This document shows positions 41,258-49,429 of a stretch of 64,000 bases of DNA, piece after piece. Positions within the stretch are counted from its first letter, which is position 1. Each line of letters begins with the position of its first letter. Below the pieces are notes generated by a model. The model had not been told where the DNA came from and searched no databases. It worked only from the letters and a program-made list of their open reading frames with translations. The translations under genes were made by a program, and so were the position numbers. The DNA comes from CAVVJA01 sp963809815 (GTDB taxonomy: Bacteria > Actinomycetota > Actinomycetes > Mycobacteriales > Jatrophihabitantaceae). The DNA lies in contig CAWELM010000008.1 of assembly GCA_963809815.1 (NCBI GenBank), positions 92,689 to 156,688 on the forward strand, read 5' to 3'.

Positions 41258-44200
41258 ATGACGACGGTCGGCCCGATAGCCGATCCTCCGGTGGACTCGG
41301 GCGCAGCGCCGCCCGGGGATCTCACCACCGAAGCGCAGGCCAACGGGCCAAAGCCGCAGCGCCCGCGACGGGTGCGGACGCTGCTGTTCCCCGTGCTGGT
41401 GCTGCTCGGTTTGGCACTCGTTCTGGCGCTAGCGCCCGTATCCCACGTCACCGCCCGCCGTCTGCCGCTTCCGCCCAACGATCCAACGCCGATCGTTGCC
41501 GGCGCGACCCGACCGGGCACGACGGCGATGCGCAACGTGCCCGTAGGGCTACCAGCCGACGTCACGATAACGAGTGCGCAGGACGTCTATCCCTATGCCG
41601 TCGCTGCGCTGGGTGTACTCGGCGCCCAAGAGTTAATGGCGGTGCTTTCATCGCCGGACGATCTCGCCCTATATCACGGCAGCACGTCACCGGCCGACTT
41701 CTCGTACCCGTACCACTATCCAGCGCTCGAGCCGATCCTTGACGCGGCGGCAGAGGCCGACTTGCGGCGGGGCGCCACCCAGCTGGCCGCAGCGCTGATC
41801 ATGCTGGCCGGGCAGCCTGGACTCAACAGCCCGGCAGCATACAAGGCGGCGCCTACTGCCTTCGGCGTGCTGGATCGAACGCGTTCCTCCGGCGGCTGCG
41901 ATGGTCAGCTCGACTTGTTGCTGCTCGTCGCGGGAGACGACTTCACGACGACGCGAATCCTTGCTGACGAGCAGCGGCGAACCGTTGCCGCCTGCGCGAA
42001 CGAGCCGACGCCGGACTGGATCGTTGGGCAGGCGCAAATGCGCGACTTGCAGCTCACCTTCACGCCGAGGCCGAGCCTCACCGACGACAAGACGCGCCGG
42101 GGGCTCGCAGCGGCAATCACTACATTCCAGGCACTTACCGAACGGTTTCCGCGAGACACGGCGGCCGTGACCGGCCTCGGTGACGCCTACCTGCGAGCCG
42201 GACTCAGGCTCCTATACAGCGAACCATTCACCGCGCGCCACGATCTCCGGCTGGCGATGGCTCAGTACAACCGGGCGGCAGTCCTCGGAGCCGGCCACGA
42301 CGCCGATCTCGGCCGCGCCCGCGCGCTCGTTGGACTCGGCGAATCGCAACGGGCGGTGCCGATCGCGTCGCAGATCGTTGCGACGTCGCCCCGGCCAGGG
42401 AGCGCGCTCGAGGTCCTGCTGGCCGCCGACGAGGGCGCGCATGACTTCGCCGGCGCTGAGGCCATTGCTCGGCGGCTCGCGCAGTCAGGACCGGCCGCGT
42501 ATCCGACGGCTACGGCGTTTTACCCGGCGCCGCGAGAATCCGATGCTCTGGGCTCGGTGGCCGAAGCATCGCGGCCGCTCTCCATGGGCGCTGAGACCTT
42601 GACGCCGCTGCAGGACACTCTCGTACCTGCAGGCCGCGGTGCCGGTGGAAGCGTCCAGGATCTGTCGTTCATTCCGCAGTACCGCGACGACCTCGACGTG
42701 ACCGGCCCAGTGACCGATTGCCCGTCGTTGGCGTGGCGGCGTGATGCGATCCTCGCTGGGCACGCCGCGCAGGCTCTCGACGGCTGGCCGGAGGAGTTCA
42801 CCGGCGCCCGCCCCGGCACCCAAACGAATTCGTGCCAGGTCTTCGACAACAATCTGCAGGCGATCGCCCAGCTGGTCGCGCAGCGGCCGATCACCAGCAC
42901 CAAGGCAACCAAGGACGATCTCACCGACCAATGGCAGAATCTTCTGCGCTGGGCCGGTGACCTGCCCACTGCTCGGAAGGTGATCTCGACCTGGGAGATC
43001 GCGGATGGCGAGCGCAGCCCGCTGCCTGCGCTGCGGCTCGGAGAGGTCGCCTTCCTCCAGCACGACTACAACGAGGCGGCCGCGCAATTCGACGTAGCAG
43101 CTCGACGTACGCGATTGGTGCACTACGACAACGATCTAGCGGTAGATCAGGCTCAGCTGAACCGCGGCGCTGCGCTGTTCGCGGCCGGACGGAACGCGGA
43201 GGCGATCGCATTGCTCCGCCCGCTCGTGCAGCTCGGCACGCAGGGCTATTCATTTCAGACGACGAAACGCAACATTGACGGGGCGGCCAGCTTTGCGGCG
43301 GTCTCCTATTTTGCCGCTGAGCAGCTTGCCGACTACGAGAGCGCGAGTAATGACCTGCACGCTGCGGTCGATGACTACAACACGGCCCTGAGCTGGACTG
43401 CGAAGGTGAATGGTCTCGGTGTGCGCCCCGAGGTGTTGTACAACAACCTCGCTCTGGCCGAACTCGGTCTCGGAGCGACGGCCACCGCCGCATCCCTAGA
43501 GGCCAAGGCACTCCACTCGGATCCGATGGATCCCGCGTTCCTGATGACGGCCGGGTTCATTGCCGACCGGGCCGGCAAAATTGCCGAGGCGGCCGACTAC
43601 GACCGACGCGCGCTGCAGAGCGACCCGGGCGCATTTCCCGCCGCCAACGACTTGGGCGTGGAACTGGCCCGCCAGCACCACGACTCCGCGGCCGTGACCG
43701 CCCTACGCCAGGCGGTCGGCGCCAATCCAAGCTATGCGCTGGGCTGGTTCAATCTCGGGGTACTCGAAGAACGTCGCGGTCCACTCCACCTACTGGCCGC
43801 CCAAGGGGCATTCGCCAAGGCTTTTGGTCTCGATCCGACGCTGAAGGACCGACGCCATGATCTGACCATCGACGCGTCGGTCTACCGAACAGCGCTCGAC
43901 CTGTCCAAACCGTTGCCCCCCCGATGGAGCTTGGCCGAAACGCAGAAGGCGGTTCCGGTTGCGACGGCCGGGCTGCTCGCCGCGTTGCTACTTGGCCTCG
44001 GCCTGGCCAGATCATCTAGCCCGGGCGGCACCGATCTCGCCAAACAGTGGCTGGAGCCGCTCGGCGAGCGGCTCGACGGAGTCCGCGGCCTGACCCGGCT
44101 CAAGCATCCGGCCTGGGCAGTGATGGCGACAGTCGCGACATTCCTGTTCGCGTACCTGCACCATGCCAGCAGCCCGACGGAGGTCGCCGCCTACGTGCTC

Positions 44201-44614
44201 GGCGTCCTTGTCCTGACCGGCGCAGCGATGTACGCGCGCATCGCGATCGCGGCGCGCGCGAACGTGGCGACGACCCAGACGTCGTGGCTGCCGGGCATGG
44301 CATTCGGCCTGGTCACCGGCATCATCGGGCTGCCCTGGGCGGCCCTGCCCGTCGTCAAGACCAGCCCCGAGTCCACCCGGGTCCACCTCGCTGCCCCGCT
44401 CACGGTCGCTGCGCTGTCCGTCGTGCTGTTCGTGGAGTCGGCCTGGCTCGGTGTCCCGCTCACTCAGTCACTCGCGGTGGTAGCGCTCGTCATGGCCGGA
44501 TCCACCCTGCTACCGATCAAGCCACTCGACGGAGCGAACGTCGGCAAAGCAGGTTTCCTCGCCGCAGCCGGAGTCGTCGGAGGGGCTGTCCTCATCGCGC
44601 TTGGCATCATCTGA
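41258..44614 (+). CDS. Large TPR protein with C-terminal site-2-protease-like membrane domain
   Basis: 1118 residues. One N-terminal helix (LLFPVLVLLGLALVLALAPV) anchors about 860 residues of extracytoplasmic TPR-like repeats (for example LGEVAFLQHDYNEAAAQFDV, LYNNLALAELGLGATATAAS, AFPAANDLGVELARQHHDSA, ALGWFNLGVLEERRGPLHLL). A C-terminal domain of six or so helices includes GLPWAALPVVKTSPESTRVH, LAAPLTVAALSVVLF and LLPIKPLDGANVG. This mimics the second half of M50 site-2 proteases, including the PLDG motif, but I find no HExxH zinc site. Probably a non-catalytic, substrate-binding pseudoprotease. Monocistronic. Confidence 0.75.
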   Translation: MTTVGPIADPPVDSGAAPPGDLTTEAQANGPKPQRPRRVRTLLFPVLVLLGLALVLALAPVSHVTARRLPLPPNDPTPIVAGATRPGTTAMRNVPVGLPADVTITSAQDVYPYAVAALGVLGAQELMAVLSSPDDLALYHGSTSPADFSYPYHYPALEPILDAAAEADLRRGATQLAAALIMLAGQPGLNSPAAYKAAPTAFGVLDRTRSSGGCDGQLDLLLLVAGDDFTTTRILADEQRRTVAACANEPTPDWIVGQAQMRDLQLTFTPRPSLTDDKTRRGLAAAITTFQALTERFPRDTAAVTGLGDAYLRAGLRLLYSEPFTARHDLRLAMAQYNRAAVLGAGHDADLGRARALVGLGESQRAVPIASQIVATSPRPGSALEVLLAADEGAHDFAGAEAIARRLAQSGPAAYPTATAFYPAPRESDALGSVAEASRPLSMGAETLTPLQDTLVPAGRGAGGSVQDLSFIPQYRDDLDVTGPVTDCPSLAWRRDAILAGHAAQALDGWPEEFTGARPGTQTNSCQVFDNNLQAIAQLVAQRPITSTKATKDDLTDQWQNLLRWAGDLPTARKVISTWEIADGERSPLPALRLGEVAFLQHDYNEAAAQFDVAARRTRLVHYDNDLAVDQAQLNRGAALFAAGRNAEAIALLRPLVQLGTQGYSFQTTKRNIDGAASFAAVSYFAAEQLADYESASNDLHAAVDDYNTALSWTAKVNGLGVRPEVLYNNLALAELGLGATATAASLEAKALHSDPMDPAFLMTAGFIADRAGKIAEAADYDRRALQSDPGAFPAANDLGVELARQHHDSAAVTALRQAVGANPSYALGWFNLGVLEERRGPLHLLAAQGAFAKAFGLDPTLKDRRHDLTIDASVYRTALDLSKPLPPRWSLAETQKAVPVATAGLLAALLLGLGLARSSSPGGTDLAKQWLEPLGERLDGVRGLTRLKHPAWAVMATVATFLFAYLHHASSPTEVAAYVLGVLVLTGAAMYARIAIAARANVATTQTSWLPGMAFGLVTGIIGLPWAALPVVKTSPESTRVHLAAPLTVAALSVVLFVESAWLGVPLTQSLAVVALVMAGSTLLPIKPLDGANVGKAGFLAAAGVVGGAVLIALGII

Positions 44615-44660
44615 TCGACGCAGGCGGCAAGTATCGCGCCCGTTCCGTGCCGGAGTTCTC

Positions 44661-44894
44661 CTACTGGACCGGGGACTCCGGCGGGGGCAGTTGGACGGTT
44701 GCCGTGTCTTCGACGGATTGGACTCCGGTCACGGTCTGCAAAAGTTGTCGGCGATCGTCGGGGACAGATCCGGAGATCACGCCGATCTCATTGAGGACCT
44801 GGTCGACGTGCATACCGCTGCTGCGCAGATGCGCGGCGACCTCCTCGATCTTGTCGAGGTGAGTGTCGTCCACGGTGACCGTGACCCCGGCCAT
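44661..44894 (-). CDS. Small propeptide/inhibitor-like partner of the S8 protease
   Basis: 77 residues: VTVTVDDTHLDKIEEVAAHL, VLNEIGVISGSVPDDRRQLL, TVTGVQSVEDTATVQLPPPE. The beta-alpha-beta pattern with G-V-x-x-V-E near the end resembles inhibitor-I9/subtilase propeptide folds. Relatives sit next to S8 peptidases and are often misnamed aldolases. It is encoded 29 nt downstream of the subtilase stop, so it may act as chaperone or inhibitor in trans. The role is inferred from context. Confidence 0.68.
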   Translation of the reverse strand: MAGVTVTVDDTHLDKIEEVAAHLRSSGMHVDQVLNEIGVISGSVPDDRRQLLQTVTGVQSVEDTATVQLPPPESPVQ

Positions 44895-44923
44895 GGGGTG
44901 GATGCTACGCCGTCTGGCTCCTG

Positions 44924-46273
44924 CTACTGGGGCGCTTGAACCAGTCCGGAGCCGACGTCAACCGACAGCAGCTGAAGCCGTTGCGCCCGCTGGGTAAGCG
45001 TCGCCCACAAGTCGCGGGCCTTGCGAGTGCGGGCCTGACACCACAGCGCAGCGATGCCGGATACGTGCGGTGTGGCCATGCTGGTACCGGAAATGCTCCG
45101 GTACATCTGACTGCTCTGCTCCGGCCGGGGCTGGTTCCAGGAGGAGAACACACCCACTCCGGGGGCCGCGATGTCCACACTGCCACCACGGACACCGGGG
45201 AGGCTGCGCGCCGAGAAGAAGCCGATGTTGAGCAGGTTGTCCAATGCGGCGACCGCCATGATCGAGGGGCTGTTTGCCGGAATACCGACGAAGCCGAACT
45301 GCTGTTGCGGCGGCAAGGACGGCTGGTCGCGGTGTGCGTTGTTACCGGCTGCCGCCACGATCAGGCAACCCCGATTCAGCGCGCGGCGGCCGACCTGCTG
45401 ATAGGCCTGAGACACCTGCGGAACATCTGCGCCGAGCGACATGGAGATCACCTCGGTGCGATTGGCCACCGCCCAGTTGATGCCGGCCAGAATGCCGGTA
45501 TCCGCGCCTGACCCCTGATCGCTGAGCACCTTCCCCACGAAGATGTCGGCCTCGTAGGCGCACCCGTAGCGGCGCACACCGGAGGCCGGCGCCTTGGGGC
45601 CACACGCCGTCCCGACGCAGTGGGTGCCATGCCCGTGGCCGTCGTCCGCCGTCGCCACGCCGGGCACGAAAGACTGGGCGGTGATGTTGCGGCCGGCGAA
45701 GTCCGGATGGTTAAAGGTGAAACCGGTGTCCAGTACCGCCACCTTTATGCCCTCACCGGTGAACGGTGACGACGAAACGCCGCTCGCCTGCAGGCCCCAA
45801 GTGAATTGGGGGGTGTCCTGAAACACTTGGGCGACTTCCGCCGCGGCGAGATCAGCGCGCGTGCTGGCTAACAGTCGGCCGCTCAGGTCGGTGACGCCGT
45901 CCTGATAACCCCTTAGGTAGTCACTGCCCGGTAACGGCAAGATGTGATGCACGTACTCTGGCTCCACCGACACGATGGCCCCCGGCGCGGCCGCCCGCAT
46001 CGCGGTCACTTGAGCTGGTTCCGCCGAGACAACTGCCACACCAAGTTCCGCCAAGACGACGGCATCACCGGCCTGGGCTTGTCCAACGTCCAATGCCTGC
46101 TCGGCGAAATCTCGGGAGCTGGCCACATGAGACACGCCAGCGCCGCGCAACGTGGCCTCCAGGTCAGCCTCGTCCTCGTCAGCAAACGTGACCACCCACC
46201 GGCCCGTTGTCTCGGCCGTTCCGACCGGCGACGTAACGGCGGGCACAAGTTCTTGATCATCCGGAAACATCAC
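44924..46273 (-). CDS. S8-family serine peptidase (subtilase)
   Basis: 449 residues. The catalytic triad is complete: Asp in KVAVLDTGFTFNHPDF, His in GHGTHCVGTACG and Ser in SGTSMATPHVSGIAALW, with the oxyanion Asn in VAAAGNNAHRDQP. The first roughly 165 residues form an I9-like prodomain, but there is no signal peptide, so it is either cytosolic or exported by another route. The prodomain-like gene at 44661 follows it. It is transcribed divergently from the unknown gene at 46586. Confidence 0.9.
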   Translation of the reverse strand: MMFPDDQELVPAVTSPVGTAETTGRWVVTFADEDEADLEATLRGAGVSHVASSRDFAEQALDVGQAQAGDAVVLAELGVAVVSAEPAQVTAMRAAAPGAIVSVEPEYVHHILPLPGSDYLRGYQDGVTDLSGRLLASTRADLAAAEVAQVFQDTPQFTWGLQASGVSSSPFTGEGIKVAVLDTGFTFNHPDFAGRNITAQSFVPGVATADDGHGHGTHCVGTACGPKAPASGVRRYGCAYEADIFVGKVLSDQGSGADTGILAGINWAVANRTEVISMSLGADVPQVSQAYQQVGRRALNRGCLIVAAAGNNAHRDQPSLPPQQQFGFVGIPANSPSIMAVAALDNLLNIGFFSARSLPGVRGGSVDIAAPGVGVFSSWNQPRPEQSSQMYRSISGTSMATPHVSGIAALWCQARTRKARDLWATLTQRAQRLQLLSVDVGSGLVQAPQ

Positions 46274-46585
46274 GATCCCCTAATCCGCTACCGCACACCA
46301 TGAGTCTGCGCGATAGCCATCTTCAATTCGGTTGCCCGGTCGAGCGGTTGGATCACGAGACCACATCGTCGACCGAACGAGAAGGCGATCGAGTGATCCC
46401 GCAGCAAATCCACATCTTTGAGTTTGCCCGCTGAGGCGCGCCGCGAAATTCGACGGGCCCGTATCAGGCTCGCACAACGCTGCTCCTGTTGGGAAAGGCG
46501 CGGCTGCCGTCTCAAGAAGCCCAAAAGAGACGTCACCGGGCCCAACCGTGACGACGCCACCGTCGCCCGACCGAGGGGATGAGTC
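46274..46585. other. Divergent intergenic region
   Basis: Lies between the subtilase and the unknown 382-residue protein. A short minus-strand frame (about 46300-46420, LRDHSIAFSFGRRCGLVIQP) has no recognisable start signal. No gene called. Confidence 0.35.
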
Positions 46586-47734
46586 ATGTTCGATGCCTGC
46601 ACGACGAGCCGGAACTTCAACCGGCTTCCGATCACGGCCCAGCGCTCGGCCGATGAGGCTCTGAAGGAACGTGAGCAACGTGTACGCGCCACATCCGAGG
46701 AACGAAGCCGAAAAGCCGCGGACATTGCGGCCAGCGCCAGCGACCGGCTGCGTCGCCTGCTCGGCCCGGACAACTACGCAGGTCTCAGGCAGCTGATGGA
46801 TCGCGAGCGGTTGGCGGTTCGCGACCTGCTTCAGCCGCCCCAAGGTCTGACTTCGTCATTCGACGACGTGAATGAATCCAGGCGGCAACAGGCTGACGCT
46901 TTCCTGCGGAGCCGTAAAGTCAACCGCGAGCAACTGGCCGAGATCAGAACGGACTATCACGTAGCGATAGCGGACGTACTGGCGGCGGACGACAAGAACG
47001 TCACCACGGGCTTTCATCTTGCGAGCAACTTGGATAAGTGGCTTAGCCTGTCTCCGCTGCATGATCGCGCGTTGCCATGGGGCGTTGTTGGACCGGACGG
47101 CAGTAACGACCCGCACGCGTTTGAGGTCTTTCGGCCGCCCTTTTTCGGATTCAACTTTGGATTTGTGCCGGTCCACAATGACAACTTCACTGTCGATCGG
47201 ATTCACACACTGAACCCTTCGCTGGGAGACGTGGGAATCGCCATCACGATGGATGATGGCGACGCCGGTGACTTCGACTACGCCTCGGGAGATGGCTTCA
47301 GCGAGATCGCGTTCGGGTTCGTGCCACCAGTGTCAGGGCTGGTCGAGGTGCTCATCGACGCCCAGTGCGTCGAAGGTACTCACCGGCTAACCACGTCCGA
47401 TGAGTGGGGATGGTCGGATTCCGGCACCGGCCAGCGGAACTCACTGGTGCTCGACGTGCTTCATCCGAACGTGTCCGAGCCGTCCTACGCCGAGATGTCG
47501 GTTTTCGACCTGCAAACCGACGACGACACGAGCACCGTTCGGGAGAACCTGACCCGCGGCGCGCACTACTTCGCGCAACTGTTTAGTGCCGGACCGGTGC
47601 CGGCCGGCGAGTCCGTCGTTGTGTGCGCGGGGACACGATCCTTCGATCTGAGCGGCACAAACGATGTGTCCATCCACAGCGCATCTGACTTCCGGTGGTT
47701 CATCAGCTCGGTGGAGATCCGGATCGCGCCCTAG
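46586..47734 (+). CDS. Protein of unknown function beside the subtilase
   Basis: 382 residues, soluble, no signal peptide. The first roughly 135 residues are helical and charged (RSADEALKEREQRVRATSEE, QLMDRERLAVRDLLQPP). The rest is beta-rich with aromatic and aspartate-rich stretches (FRPPFFGFNFGFVPVHNDNF, GIAITMDDGDAGDFDYASGD). I recognise no family. Its divergent position makes it a candidate substrate or partner of the S8 peptidase, which also lacks a signal peptide. Confidence 0.7.
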   Translation: MFDACTTSRNFNRLPITAQRSADEALKEREQRVRATSEERSRKAADIAASASDRLRRLLGPDNYAGLRQLMDRERLAVRDLLQPPQGLTSSFDDVNESRRQQADAFLRSRKVNREQLAEIRTDYHVAIADVLAADDKNVTTGFHLASNLDKWLSLSPLHDRALPWGVVGPDGSNDPHAFEVFRPPFFGFNFGFVPVHNDNFTVDRIHTLNPSLGDVGIAITMDDGDAGDFDYASGDGFSEIAFGFVPPVSGLVEVLIDAQCVEGTHRLTTSDEWGWSDSGTGQRNSLVLDVLHPNVSEPSYAEMSVFDLQTDDDTSTVRENLTRGAHYFAQLFSAGPVPAGESVVVCAGTRSFDLSGTNDVSIHSASDFRWFISSVEIRIAP

Positions 47735-47841
47735 TGGGTGGGCGTACCCGGTGGGCCGGCCTGACTCACCCGGTGTGGGGTGTCGTGCCGGCCGCCGGGC
47801 TGCCCTTCAGTCGCGCTGCCCTCAGACCATGGCTGCGCCGG

Positions 47842-48600
47842 TCACCGTTCGCTCGGCTCGGGAATCTCGTTGTCGTGACGAGCCACGCGAGATTCGGTCT
47901 CAGCCCGGCGTTCGGTGGCATCTTGACCGGGCGCAAATGCCGGCTCCGTCGGCTCGGCCAGACGGCCATGCTCGTAGGCACCGGTATCCCGCCCGCGTTC
48001 GTGCTCGTAGGTGGTCGGCTCCGCCCACGACGAGGTGTCAGGAGCCGTAGTCGGCGCGGGTTCGGCGCGCTCCTCCCTGGCGGTGAACGCCGCCGCGCGA
48101 CGCTCGGCGGCTCGAACGTCCCGAACACTATGTGTCGATATCCGGCCCAGCGCGAACGACGCGACGAACAGAATCGCCGCACCGATCGCGTAGAAGAAGA
48201 ACAGCGATTCCAGGGTGCGGACACGGAGATCCGAAGCAGGGTCGGGTTGTCCGAGGTTAACGTTCAGGTAAGCCGCGAGCGGCGGGCCGAGGATCAACCA
48301 CGCTCCACCGGCGACGCCCAACCAGGCACCGCAGATGGCCATCACGCGACTCGTGCTGAACAGCAGGATGAGGCCTCCTACGAAGGCTGCGGCTCCAGGG
48401 GCCACTTCCATGTAGCCGCGCTCGGCCGTCCACATCCACGCCTGGTTCGCTGACGGGGTGTAGGCGAAGTCGAAATACGGTCCGATGAATGGCACCAGTG
48501 CGGCCCATGCGCCGAGCACGACGAGCAGCAAGCCACTGAGTGCCCCGCGCGTTCGGGGAACGCGAAACCGGCTGCCTGCGGTCGTTGTCGACTGCGTCAT
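47842..48600 (-). CDS. Four-helix membrane protein with long charged tail
   Basis: 252 residues. Four helices (LSGLLLVVLGAWAALVPFIG, AAAFVGGLILLF, VMAICGAWLGVAGGAWLILG, LFFFYAIGAAILFVASFALG) cover residues 20-160. A roughly 90-residue Glu/Arg/Ala-rich cytosolic tail with two YEH(E/G) elements follows. ATG 48600 follows AGGAGG at 5 nt. No characterised family recognised. Confidence 0.72.
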   Translation of the reverse strand: MTQSTTTAGSRFRVPRTRGALSGLLLVVLGAWAALVPFIGPYFDFAYTPSANQAWMWTAERGYMEVAPGAAAFVGGLILLFSTSRVMAICGAWLGVAGGAWLILGPPLAAYLNVNLGQPDPASDLRVRTLESLFFFYAIGAAILFVASFALGRISTHSVRDVRAAERRAAAFTAREERAEPAPTTAPDTSSWAEPTTYEHERGRDTGAYEHGRLAEPTEPAFAPGQDATERRAETESRVARHDNEIPEPSER

Positions 48601-48832
48601 CATTACCTCCTCGGGACTTTGGATGCCGAGGGGCCAAAGACGCCGCGGCAATGCGTCCCGACGAGGGTGTACCCAGCTTTGTTGTCTCTCTATCGCCCCC
48701 AGGACCAACAGGCGCCCCCCGGCCGGGGTGTTGGGCCGGGCTGACCGGGGTGTTCTACGGGCGGCGCGACGGGGCGCGGACGGCCCGACGATGGTGGCTG
48801 TCAACAGAACACCCCGAGTCAAGGAGCCGACA

Positions 48833-49296
48833 ATGTCCACCCTTCACCTGCACCAGACCACCACCGCCACCCCGGAGCAGTTCCTGGCCGCATTGACCGA
48901 CTTCGGCCCGGACCGGTCCACCATCTTCCCCAACAGCCAAGACCAGCACCTGCAGGTGCACTCCCGTAGCGCCACCGACGCCGACGTCACCGAAGGCACC
49001 GGCGGGGTGTGGGAACGGCTGCACTACGACTGGTCCGACCCGACCCGCATCGTGATCATCGACACCGACTCCAACGCGTGGGGCGGCCGATCCGGCTACC
49101 TCTACACCCTCACCGCCCGACCCGACGGCCGCACCGACATCGACGAGGTCGTGACCCGCGACGGCAAAACCTCAAAGGCCGCATCATCGGCTTCGGCCTC
49201 GGCACCGCCATCGGCAAGCACACCTTCGAAAAAGGCCTGACCGGCACCGTCAAAGCCATCGAAGCCCGCACCACCACCACAGCAGAGGCCGCCTAA
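48833..49296 (+). pseudogene. SRPBCC-family protein with frameshift at an A-tract
   Basis: Start-type lipid/ligand-binding fold protein. The first 110 codons (TATPEQFLAALTDFGPDRST, WERLHYDWSDPTRIVIIDTD) are in one frame. After an AAAA run at 49166-49169 the conserved end (NLKGRIIGFGLGTAIGKHTF, KAIEARTT) continues in another frame to 49296. One extra A (GGCAAAAACCTC) would restore GKNLKGR, the usual family reading. This is either a recent mutation or a homopolymer sequencing error. The ribosome site AAGGAG is intact. Confidence 0.75.
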
Positions 49297-49321
49297 CCCA
49301 CGCCACCACCCAGCCACCCGC

Positions 49322-49360
49322 CGCCGCATCCCGAACATACGCCTTCGGGGTGCGGCGCTT
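49322..49360 (+). terminator. 14-bp terminator hairpin
   Basis: CGCCGCATCCCGAA (49322-49335) pairs with TTCGGGGTGCGGCG (49344-49357, one G-T pair), followed by CTTGCT. It ends the SRPBCC transcript before the convergent acyltransferase gene. Confidence 0.75.
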
Positions 49361-49429
49361 GCTGCTCCAATGCAGTCGTCGGATGAAGCCAACCAGCGGT
49401 CATGATGTTGCCTGGTGCTACTGGGCGAG

